Shown in pieces: positions 54,694 through 62,466 of a stretch of 64,000 bases of DNA (positions within the stretch are counted from its first letter, which is position 1; the number at the start of each line of letters is the position of its first letter). The DNA lies in the NCBI GenBank assembly GCA_943788755.1, contig CALSRM010000003.1, forward strand, positions 930,001 to 994,000, given 5' to 3'. Position numbers and translations under genes: made by a program. The notes beneath the pieces are model-generated. The model ran no database searches. It saw only the letters and a list, made by a program, of their open reading frames with translations, and was not told where the DNA came from. Source of the stretch: an uncultured Flavobacteriales bacterium (GTDB taxonomy: Bacteria; Bacteroidota; Bacteroidia; Flavobacteriales_D; Parvicellaceae).

Positions 54694-56105
54694 TATAAAT
54701 TTAATTTTCTTAATAAAGAACCTAACTTTAGCCATAAGTAGGGCATTTTAGTATATACAGAATCATGAAATTCATTCAATTCACTATATTTTTCTTTTAA
54801 TTCTTTCAACTCAATTTTCATACTATCTAAAAGCTGATTTTCATTAACTCCCTCTATTTTAAGTTGAGGGGCTTTTTTTATGTTTTGTAGATAGTGGGAT
54901 ATGTAGTATTTATGAATTATTCCAGGAGGGATTATATCTTTAATCCATCGATTCAAATTTGAGTGCTTTAATTTTGTATTCCTATCAACTAGTTCTATAG
55001 CTTTTTTAGGGTTAATTTTTTTAGATTCAATGTATAGATTGTTCAAATGTTTAATATATGAATCATAATTATATCCTAATTCAGTAATTCGGTTAAGAGC
55101 ATTTTTACTCATTTCGAGTAACTCATTTTTGTTAGAATTCAACTGGAGAATATCAGTTGCAACTTTAGATATTTCTCCAATACTATACACCATTCCAGAT
55201 TTCCCATGTTGGATTGTTGATGCAACATTTCCAACATCATAAGACAATGGAATTACACCACAAGATAGTGCTTCATAAATTACTAACGGAGCTCCTTCGT
55301 AATTACTCAATAGAAGTAAAATGTCAGATTTTAATAGGGACTTTTTAACCAACTCTGGTGTTTTTGCATCAAGGATATATTCTACTTCTATAGTTCTTAG
55401 GTTCAATTTATCAATTCTTTCTACTAATTCTTGATGATCTGGCCCATTCCCAACAATTCTGAACTTAACATTAATATTTTTTTTTTGTAATTCATTAATT
55501 ATTTGAGGTAATCTGAAAACACCTTTTATTGAGTCTTCTGTTCTTCCAATAAACGTGATATTTAACTTGTCTTCAGAAAAGACTAATTTATCATCACTTT
55601 CATTTAAATTAATTGCACTAGGACATGCAAGAAAGGAGATGTCTTCAATTCTTTTTGGAAAAATCGTCTTTAATTCCAAGCATCCTAATTGAGAAACGCT
55701 AATAAATTTTGAAATAAGGGGTTCAAATTCTTTGAAATTATCGTAATAATAAGTTCCCATTCCATGTAAATAACCAAACACAATTGGACTTACCTTGTAT
55801 TTCTTTACTAATTGATGTAATTCTTCTAAGAAGGGTCTAGCATACATTGGTATTATTAGTAAGTCATTTGGTGATATATCAGAAAACATATCAGAAAACG
55901 TACTTCGAGATATAATTTTAGATTTTTCATTCAAACTTGAAATAGATATACTATCTAAGTATCTTTCATCTGCAGGATTCACATTCCCTAAATTTATTGA
56001 GAAGGTGTTATGCCCTTTTGATCCAAGACTCTTTGCTAAGTAATAGGAGAAAGATTCTACTCCTCCCATAGAGAGATTACTTACTATGAAAATCCTATTG
56101 TTCAT
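54693..56105 (-). CDS. GT4 glycosyltransferase with shared C-terminal motif
   Basis: A 470-residue GT-B enzyme of family GT4. It starts FIVSNLSMGGVESFSYYLAKSLG, has ITFIGRTEDSIKGVFRLPQII for the nucleotide-sugar half, and LLLSNYEGAPLVIYEALSCGVIPLSYD with the E-x7-E pair. The C-terminal 60 residues are outside the catalytic fold: a coiled coil (ELKELKEKYSELNEF) and then the Y-x2-[LM]-P signature (SVYTKMPYLWLKLGSLLRK), the same as in the GT2 enzymes although the folds differ. It overlaps the repeat-bearing methyltransferase gene by 4 bases. Confidence 0.87.
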   Translation of the reverse strand: MNNRIFIVSNLSMGGVESFSYYLAKSLGSKGHNTFSINLGNVNPADERYLDSISISSLNEKSKIISRSTFSDMFSDISPNDLLIIPMYARPFLEELHQLVKKYKVSPIVFGYLHGMGTYYYDNFKEFEPLISKFISVSQLGCLELKTIFPKRIEDISFLACPSAINLNESDDKLVFSEDKLNITFIGRTEDSIKGVFRLPQIINELQKKNINVKFRIVGNGPDHQELVERIDKLNLRTIEVEYILDAKTPELVKKSLLKSDILLLLSNYEGAPLVIYEALSCGVIPLSYDVGNVASTIQHGKSGMVYSIGEISKVATDILQLNSNKNELLEMSKNALNRITELGYNYDSYIKHLNNLYIESKKINPKKAIELVDRNTKLKHSNLNRWIKDIIPPGIIHKYYISHYLQNIKKAPQLKIEGVNENQLLDSMKIELKELKEKYSELNEFHDSVYTKMPYLWLKLGSLLRKLNL

Positions 56106-57697
56106 TTGGTTAATTTAAAAAATCCTTTATGAGCCTTTATTAGCGCATAAGACAACTCAAATTTCAACTTCCATTTTTTTGCAATTTCGGCCTCTTCACT
56201 TCGATAAGCATCATCTAGATATATAACCGTTTGATCTGTAATGTAAGATTCTAAAAGAGGAAGTGCTGGGTACCTTGCCATGTATTGAGTATTCCCGGGA
56301 GGCCCATCAACAGAAATTAATGAAATATCTGAGGGGAATGTGAGCCCCTCGACATCATACCAAATCCACTTTTCACCACTTATGTCATATTCCTTTAAAG
56401 GACAATAGTGCACTTCACAATACTCTTCTAAATCGTGTGCTTTAATCAAAGCCTTTGTTTTCTCGTAATAATCTTTAGAATGCTCAACAGAAATCACTTT
56501 ACCTTTTCCATTTTTTTTAACTCCGTAGCCTAGCAATAGAGTAGAAATTCCACTCCCAATATCAATTACCGACCCACTCCCTTTCTCGAGTAAACAAGAC
56601 AGCGTTTCATGCGCATAATCAGAACTTACTCTCCACTCATGCATAATCGGTAATGGTGCATTTAATTTTATTAAATTATGAATAGACAAAAGCGCATCAA
56701 CTCGATCATAGGTTGTATTCAATTGTTTTTCTATGTATTTTTTCTGATCATCTTCACTGAATAAATTGTTTATTCCTTGTTGACTATTCGTTACGGTATT
56801 TGTAATTAGTTTCAACGATTCTTTATCTGTTACAGATTTGTTATCCATCAGTTGTCTAATTACCTCTTGACCTCTCACAGCTTCTGAACTTGATTTTTCA
56901 ACCGATTGTATAACTGCCCCTTGACCTTTTGAAAGTCCAGAGGTTGATTCATTAATGGATTGCTTAATTACTTCTTGACCTTTTGAAAGTCCAGAGGTTG
57001 ATTCATTAATGGATTGCTTAATTACTTCTTGACCTTTTGAAAGTCCAGAATTTGATTCGTTAATTGACTGGCTAATTACCTCTTGTCTTTTTGTAAGTTC
57101 AGAGGTTGATTCATTAATGGATTGCTTAATTACTTCTTGACCTTTTTCAGCTTCTGAACTTGATTCTTCAATCGCCTGTATAACTTTCTCTTGTCCTTTT
57201 GTGAAACTTGAACTTGATTCGATTATTGACCGTCTAATTACCTCTTGCTCTTTTCCAACTTCTAAAGTTGTCTTTTTCAACGACAATTCAAAACCTTCAC
57301 CAGTCTTCGATAATTCGTTAGATAAGTCTGCTAACAAACCTTTTGTTATCTTTCCAAGAGCATCAAAATGTGAAGAATTTTTTAATGAAATATTTTTCAA
57401 TTCTACATTCATCCAATCTTTCATTTCGCTCTGGGATGATTCTAGAATGCTCAATCGTTTCGCCAACTTTTCAGCTCCTTGTTTATACTCTTTATTTACT
57501 CTCTCAGTTTGGTCATTTGTCCAATTATGAGTGACCATTATTAAATACATTAATAGCACAGCTAATTCGACTGCAATAAATACTCCCCCGATTAAAAATT
57601 TCGATTCCCCCTCATACAGACCAAAAATGGCTAAACAAAGATTCATTAAAGTTAGAACCAGAGCTATGTACTTTATTTTATTTATTAAAAACTTCAT
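56102..57697 (-). CDS. membrane-anchored repeat-rod methyltransferase
   Basis: A 531-residue protein in three parts. Two membrane segments (about 9-27 and 35-56) anchor the N-terminus. Residues about 60-300 are helical and include eight tandem 18-residue repeats (residues 146-289, consensus xKGQEVIKQSINESTSGL). The C-terminal 170 residues form a class I SAM methyltransferase (VIDIGSGISTLLLGYG at about 376, then VISVEHSKDYYEKTKALI and ISVDGPPGN). An 18-residue period equals five turns of alpha helix, so the repeats should form a straight rod that holds the enzyme at a fixed distance from the membrane. WbdD of E. coli O9a, which caps chains, also links a methyltransferase to a coiled-coil ruler. 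A similar role here is inference. Confidence 0.8.
   Translation of the reverse strand: MKFLINKIKYIALVLTLMNLCLAIFGLYEGESKFLIGGVFIAVELAVLLMYLIMVTHNWTNDQTERVNKEYKQGAEKLAKRLSILESSQSEMKDWMNVELKNISLKNSSHFDALGKITKGLLADLSNELSKTGEGFELSLKKTTLEVGKEQEVIRRSIIESSSSFTKGQEKVIQAIEESSSEAEKGQEVIKQSINESTSELTKRQEVISQSINESNSGLSKGQEVIKQSINESTSGLSKGQEVIKQSINESTSGLSKGQGAVIQSVEKSSSEAVRGQEVIRQLMDNKSVTDKESLKLITNTVTNSQQGINNLFSEDDQKKYIEKQLNTTYDRVDALLSIHNLIKLNAPLPIMHEWRVSSDYAHETLSCLLEKGSGSVIDIGSGISTLLLGYGVKKNGKGKVISVEHSKDYYEKTKALIKAHDLEEYCEVHYCPLKEYDISGEKWIWYDVEGLTFPSDISLISVDGPPGNTQYMARYPALPLLESYITDQTVIYLDDAYRSEEAEIAKKWKLKFELSYALIKAHKGFFKLTK
56831..57262 (-). repeat. eight tandem 54-bp repeats inside the methyltransferase gene
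   Basis: Units start at 56831, 56885, 56939, 56993, 57047, 57101, 57155 and 57209. The units at 56939 and 56993 are identical over all 54 bases, which points to recent duplication; the others have diverged. All are in frame and keep the helix pattern, so copy number can change rod length without breaking the gene. Confidence 0.9.
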
Positions 57698-58940
57698 TTG
57701 TTTTCTTTATGTTAATCATATTGATAGAAATCACAAAACTGATGAATAAAACTCCTTGATTTCTACTCAATATATTCTCGGTTAGGCAAGCTAGTGCAAA
57801 TGTACATACTATCCCAAGTAATAGCCAATTTCTTTCTTTTATGGCTTTTAAAAATAAAAATACTAAAAATGTGAAAAAAATAATGAACCCTAATATCCCA
57901 TTCGACATTAAAATATCTAAATATTGATTATGTGTATTGTGATTTCTTTCGCGCGCCAGGATGAAGTTTTTTTCTTCATAATTCTTCATTAAACTTTCCT
58001 GAACATCTCCCAGTCCATCTCCGAAAATTGGTTTCTTCTTAATCTCTTCAATAGCACAATTCCAAATAGCTAATCTTGTATTTAATCCATTCCAATTTTC
58101 ATCCTTTATTTCGCCATTAAAATGATTAATAGGGTTAGGGTTGTCATACTTGTATTCCAGGTTCGTAATGCTATTAAACCGCTTTAAAACTTTAGGGAAC
58201 ACAGCTGTCATGGTTAAAATAAAGAGGAGAATACCACTCATTAATAAAGCTACTTGCTTTTTGCTGACCTTACCTAAAAGGATTATCAAAACAAATCCCA
58301 GAAAAATAAAAACAGTTGTCAACATAGCCGTGCGGCAAGCCAATAGATATTGTGCTCCAATAAAAACAACAAACAATAAAATGCTTGTCAATTTTTGGGT
58401 AGGCTTTTTTATTTCTCCAAGGTTCCACAACGAGAAAAGACCAACCAAAGCCACATTTATAAATAAAGCGTAATAAACAGCTTGTTTCTCCACTATTGAT
58501 ACTAAATTATCATTGTAAAAATAGCCAGAATCACCAGTTTGATTATAAAGACCTATTTGATTAATAAAACCAACAATAAGTATCGATGCTATCATTACAA
58601 TAGCGCTTTTCAAAAAGAAAACAAAATCTTTTCTTTTTATTTCAATCAAAGCAAAAACCAATGGGAAAATAAAAAGAGAAAGTCTTATTTCCAATAGTTT
58701 CCAGCCTGCTAAAATATTTTCTGAATAAAGGGTAGACACACTAAAAATTAAAAATGGTGAAATTAAAAACCAAAAGGTTTTATTAGACATCAATGTTTTT
58801 AGTTTGTTTAATATTGTTTTATCAAAAAGAGTCACTGACAGCATCAAGCCTATGCCTATATTTGTAATTAATGGAATAGAAATAAGGTGAAAGAAAAGAA
58901 CCCCCAAGCTCAATAATGCTAATATTCTCGACCTATCCAT
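57678..58940 (-). CDS. O-antigen ligase/polymerase-family membrane protein
   Basis: A 420-residue protein with about 11 predicted membrane helices and one large extracytoplasmic loop (about 245-345), the layout of WaaL/Wzy-type proteins. The loop carries LNTRLAIWNCAIEEIKKKPIFGDGLGD and ERNHNTHNQYLDILMSNGILG; the RNHNTHNQYL part matches the conserved His region of Wzy_C proteins. It could join the finished glycan to lipid A-core, or polymerise repeat units. It overlaps the upstream GT4 gene by 8 bases and the next gene by 20. Confidence 0.83.
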   Translation of the reverse strand: MDRSRILALLSLGVLFFHLISIPLITNIGIGLMLSVTLFDKTILNKLKTLMSNKTFWFLISPFLIFSVSTLYSENILAGWKLLEIRLSLFIFPLVFALIEIKRKDFVFFLKSAIVMIASILIVGFINQIGLYNQTGDSGYFYNDNLVSIVEKQAVYYALFINVALVGLFSLWNLGEIKKPTQKLTSILLFVVFIGAQYLLACRTAMLTTVFIFLGFVLIILLGKVSKKQVALLMSGILLFILTMTAVFPKVLKRFNSITNLEYKYDNPNPINHFNGEIKDENWNGLNTRLAIWNCAIEEIKKKPIFGDGLGDVQESLMKNYEEKNFILARERNHNTHNQYLDILMSNGILGFIIFFTFLVFLFLKAIKERNWLLLGIVCTFALACLTENILSRNQGVLFISFVISINMINIKKTNEVFNK

Positions 58941-60045
58941 TTACAGTTTTAAGTTTTTTCTTCTTAACGGGTATTCTGGAAATAGCTATATAAAGTTGTT
59001 CATATTCTAACGCACATCTATAATTATCATAATGCCTACGGTACATTTTTAAAGATGTATTTGAAAGTAAGTCATATTTTTCCTTATTGTCTTTGAGGTG
59101 TTCAATGTATTCAATAGCTTGTTCTTTGGAGTCAAAAAGAAAGCCATTTACATTTGGGGTTACAAGGTCTGTGTTTCCAAAACACCTATTCATAACTAAC
59201 GGCAGGCCAAAAGCTAGAGCCTCAATGGACGCTAAGGGTAATCCTTCCCATGATGATGAAGATAAATAGATGTCTGACTCTTCTAAATGTTCAAAAACTT
59301 CTTTTTTAGAGCACCATCCAGTTATTGTAATGTTTTTACTTGTCAGCAAATGCCTTAGCTCTCCATCACCAATCCATGTGAAAGAGACATTATCGTCGTT
59401 CTCAAAAAATTTAGCAATACGATTAAAAAAAGCAGGATTTTTTTGAATGGTGATTTTACCACATATAACAATATTGAAAGTGTTCTTTATTAAAGGTTTT
59501 TTCTTTTCTTCTCTTGAGATTGTAACTCCATTTTGAATAATTTTGGATTTAATTCCCAAACCTTTATAGGCATTAAATTCTGACCTGGAGGAACTTATTA
59601 TTTTTGAATGAAACTTATTTGCTAATTGTTCAATTAATTGATATGCTCTTTGTTTTTTAGGAGAAATATCAGTTCGTAAAAATGAAGCTGCATTAGGGGT
59701 GTAAATAATTTTTTTAAATCCGCAGGTTAAGCCAATGTAACGACCTATAATTCCAGCTTTTGATGAATGTAAATGTAAAATATCAAAATCTATTTGTTTT
59801 AATATTTTTTTTAATTCGAAATATGCTTTGTAATCTAATCTTAAGTTGATTTCTCTTTGAGCATTTTGCCATTTAATAAATGTTGCCTTTTCATTGTACT
59901 CTAATTTTATTTGTTCTAATTCCCTATTGTCATCTCTTTCCCCATGAACAATAATGTGCTCATGACCAGGCATTCCAAAAACGAGTTCATGAATGAAAGT
60001 ATTTACTCCTGTAGCGAAAGGTTCAACAACATGTACTATTTTCAT
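58933..60045 (-). CDS. GT4 glycosyltransferase
   Basis: A 370-residue GT-B enzyme of family GT4. It starts with IVHVVEPFATGVNTFIHELV and has LHLHSSKAGIIGRYIG in the N-terminal half, VICGKITIQKNPAFFNRI in the sugar-nucleotide half, and LSSSSWEGLPLASIEALAFGLPLV with the E-x7-E pair. The N-terminal block resembles enzymes that extend lipid-linked capsule or O-antigen units. It starts inside the stop of the GT2 gene upstream (4-base overlap). Confidence 0.88.
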   Translation of the reverse strand: MKIVHVVEPFATGVNTFIHELVFGMPGHEHIIVHGERDDNRELEQIKLEYNEKATFIKWQNAQREINLRLDYKAYFELKKILKQIDFDILHLHSSKAGIIGRYIGLTCGFKKIIYTPNAASFLRTDISPKKQRAYQLIEQLANKFHSKIISSSRSEFNAYKGLGIKSKIIQNGVTISREEKKKPLIKNTFNIVICGKITIQKNPAFFNRIAKFFENDDNVSFTWIGDGELRHLLTSKNITITGWCSKKEVFEHLEESDIYLSSSSWEGLPLASIEALAFGLPLVMNRCFGNTDLVTPNVNGFLFDSKEQAIEYIEHLKDNKEKYDLLSNTSLKMYRRHYDNYRCALEYEQLYIAISRIPVKKKKLKTVNG

Positions 60046-60878
60046 GGAGCTTTAAATAGTTGTTTTTTCATCTTTAAAACAATTTTTGAAGGAACTGCCA
60101 TGAGTCCAATATTGTATGCTATACCATAAGCCGTATGGAAATTAAATTTACCGTATTTGAGAACAATCTTTAATTTGCTTTTGTTTTGCTCTTTTCTTTT
60201 GTCATAAGAAATGCCCTTTGGATTATATTCAACTTTAGTCAGGAATTTTGCAATGTTTGCTGTTTGTGATTTGTTTGCCATATTAAAAAAATAGGCATAA
60301 TCTTCTGCAGCTTCAAAGTTGAGAGGGTACTTCCCTAATGCCTCAACAACTGATAATCGATACATAACGGATGGGTGGATAATATTGCAACGAACAGCCA
60401 TCATTCTTCGTATCTTTTTATGATTCGTTGGAGGTTTGTAACAAAAAATGTCCTTTTTCGATTTATTATCAACCCATTTGACCCAAGAACCAACAATGTC
60501 TATGCTATTATTATTGAGTAAAAAATTTTCTTGAATACTAAATCTATTAGCAACGCAAACATCACCACAATCTAGTCGAGCCACAAACCTGTGTGTCTTC
60601 TTTTTTAAAATATAATCTAATCCTACATTTAAAGCATTGGTTATTCCCCCGTTGGTTGAAATTTCAATAATTTTGACATTTACATTTTTATTTAAAATGT
60701 TGTTGATTTCAGGGATATTAGGTAATTGATTATTATCACTTCCATCATCAACGACAAGTACATCTATACTATTCGAGTGTTTAATGGATCTTAACGAGTT
60801 CATTAACCCTTGTAGATTATTGTAATGCGGTACAAGAACAATTGTGTTCGAATTTGCGCTATCGTTAATGGAAGTCAT
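60042..60878 (-). CDS. GT2 glycosyltransferase, first gene of the operon
   Basis: A 278-residue GT-A enzyme of family GT2. It has IVLVPHYNNLQGLMNSLRSI, VDDGSDNNQLP, TNGGITNALNVGLDYI and LDCGDV in the place of the usual DxD metal motif, then HPSVMYRLSVVEALGKYP. The C-terminal 50 residues are hydrophobic and basic, suggesting contact with the membrane. As first gene of the 14-kb operon its upstream region (60879-61127) should hold the promoter, but I see no exact TAnnTTTG there. Confidence 0.86.
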   Translation of the reverse strand: MTSINDSANSNTIVLVPHYNNLQGLMNSLRSIKHSNSIDVLVVDDGSDNNQLPNIPEINNILNKNVNVKIIEISTNGGITNALNVGLDYILKKKTHRFVARLDCGDVCVANRFSIQENFLLNNNSIDIVGSWVKWVDNKSKKDIFCYKPPTNHKKIRRMMAVRCNIIHPSVMYRLSVVEALGKYPLNFEAAEDYAYFFNMANKSQTANIAKFLTKVEYNPKGISYDKRKEQNKSKLKIVLKYGKFNFHTAYGIAYNIGLMAVPSKIVLKMKKQLFKAP

Positions 60879-61127
60879 TTTTAATGAAAAAAATTAAAAG
60901 GTAAACATAAAACATTGTCGCAACATATGAAAGGATAATGCATGTTTTGTGTCTATAAAAGCCAAAAGTCAATCTGATTTTCTGCTATGTGAAAAAGACT
61001 ATAAAGGAAATTTGTTTTAATAAATTACACTATATAAGCCTAATTTAAAGTGTAAAGTTAAATGTTGCAGATGAGTTGTACTAAGCTATAAAATTAGTAC
61101 TTTTACTCGTTCTTAAAATTAGTATTT

Positions 61128-62420
61128 ATGAAATATCAAAGAATAGACAGTAATTTATATATTCATAATAGAAAAAGATTTGTTGCCCATTTAAAACCTA
61201 ATTCTTTAGCTGTTTTCAATTCAAATGATATTGTTACCACAAGTGCAGATAGTTCAGCTCCGTTTGTGCAGCACAGAGATATACTGCACCTAAGTGGAGT
61301 AGATCAGGAAGAAAGTATTTTGGTGCTATTTCCTGATTGTTTTGAACAGAAAAATAGAGAAATTATCTTTTTAAAAGAAACAAGCGATTTAATTGCTATA
61401 TGGGAAGGAGCGAAACTGGATAAAGAGCAAGCGTTTGAAACTTCAGGAATTAAAACAGTTTACTGGTTAAGTCAATTCGATACAGTATTTAATGCACTAA
61501 TGTCAGAAGCTGAGAATGTATACATTAACACAAACGAGCATACGCGAGCAAATACGGAAGCGCAAACTAGGGAAGACCGATTTGTTAAGAAATTAAAAAA
61601 GAAATATTCTGCTCATACTTATCAGCGAAGCGCCCCCATCATGCACGAAATTCGTTCTATAAAGCATCCAATAGAAATTGAACTAATGCAGAAAGCATGC
61701 GACATTACTGAAAAAGGTGTTCGAAGATTATTAGAGTTTATTAAGCCGGGAGTCATGGAATATAACATCGAAGCTGAGTTAATGCATGAATTTTTGAATA
61801 ATCGTTCTAAAGGGTTTGCATATACGCCTATAATTGCGTCTGGCTACAGCGCATGTGTATTACATTATATTGAAAACAATAAAGAGTGTAAGGATGGAGA
61901 TGTAATCTTAATGGATTTTGGAGCAGAATATGGAAATTACGCATCGGATTTGACTAGATGTTTTCCCGTTAATGGAAAATTCACTCCGCGTCAAAAGGAT
62001 GTTTATAACGCTGTATTACGAGTAAAAAAGGCAGCTACTAAACTACTAGTACCTGGAACTTATTTAAACGAATATCATGTTGCTGTAGGTAAATTGATGG
62101 AGACAGAATTGATATCTTTAGGTTTAATTTCTCAGGAAGATGTTCAAAACGAAGATCCTGCTTGGCCAGCGTATAAAAAGTATTTTATGCACGGTACTTC
62201 TCATTATATTGGTTTGGACACACATGATTTAGGATTGTGGACAAAGCCAATGAGATCTGGAATGGCTTTTACGGTAGAGCCTGGAATCTATATTCCAGAG
62301 GAAAATTTAGGGGTCAGACTAGAAGATGATGTGGTTGTTCAAGAATCAGGAGAGCCAATTAACTTAATGGGAAATATTCCTATTGAAGCGGATGAAATAG
62401 AAGCTTTGATGAATCAATAA
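61128..62420 (+). CDS. pepP: aminopeptidase P (M24B metallopeptidase)
   Basis: A 430-residue cytoplasmic peptidase that removes an N-terminal residue preceding proline. An N-terminal AMP_N domain (about 1-150) is followed by the pita-bread M24 domain. The metal ligands are visible in [19 protein letters not shown] (two Asp), [14 protein letters not shown] (His), [10 protein letters not shown] (Glu) and VRLEDDVVV (Glu). Length matches PepP. A carboxylase gene follows after 46 bases, so they may share a transcript. Confidence 0.93.
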   Translation: MKYQRIDSNLYIHNRKRFVAHLKPNSLAVFNSNDIVTTSADSSAPFVQHRDILHLSGVDQEESILVLFPDCFEQKNREIIFLKETSDLIAIWEGAKLDKEQAFETSGIKTVYWLSQFDTVFNALMSEAENVYINTNEHTRANTEAQTREDRFVKKLKKKYSAHTYQRSAPIMHEIRSIKHPIEIELMQKACDITEKGVRRLLEFIKPGVMEYNIEAELMHEFLNNRSKGFAYTPIIASGYSACVLHYIENNKECKDGDVILMDFGAEYGNYASDLTRCFPVNGKFTPRQKDVYNAVLRVKKAATKLLVPGTYLNEYHVAVGKLMETELISLGLISQEDVQNEDPAWPAYKKYFMHGTSHYIGLDTHDLGLWTKPMRSGMAFTVEPGIYIPEENLGVRLEDDVVVQESGEPINLMGNIPIEADEIEALMNQ

Positions 62421-62466
62421 GTGTGAAACGATATTACTTAACAGAAGTTTAAAAGAGAAGTATTAT

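Noticed and set aside
56831-57262. Regular 54-bp repeats that might suggest a CRISPR array
   Set aside because: The units are adjacent with no spacers, are in frame and encode a continuous helical repeat.
57531-57749. Plus-strand open frame over the start of the repeat-rod gene
   Set aside because: Shadow of the membrane segments of the minus-strand gene.
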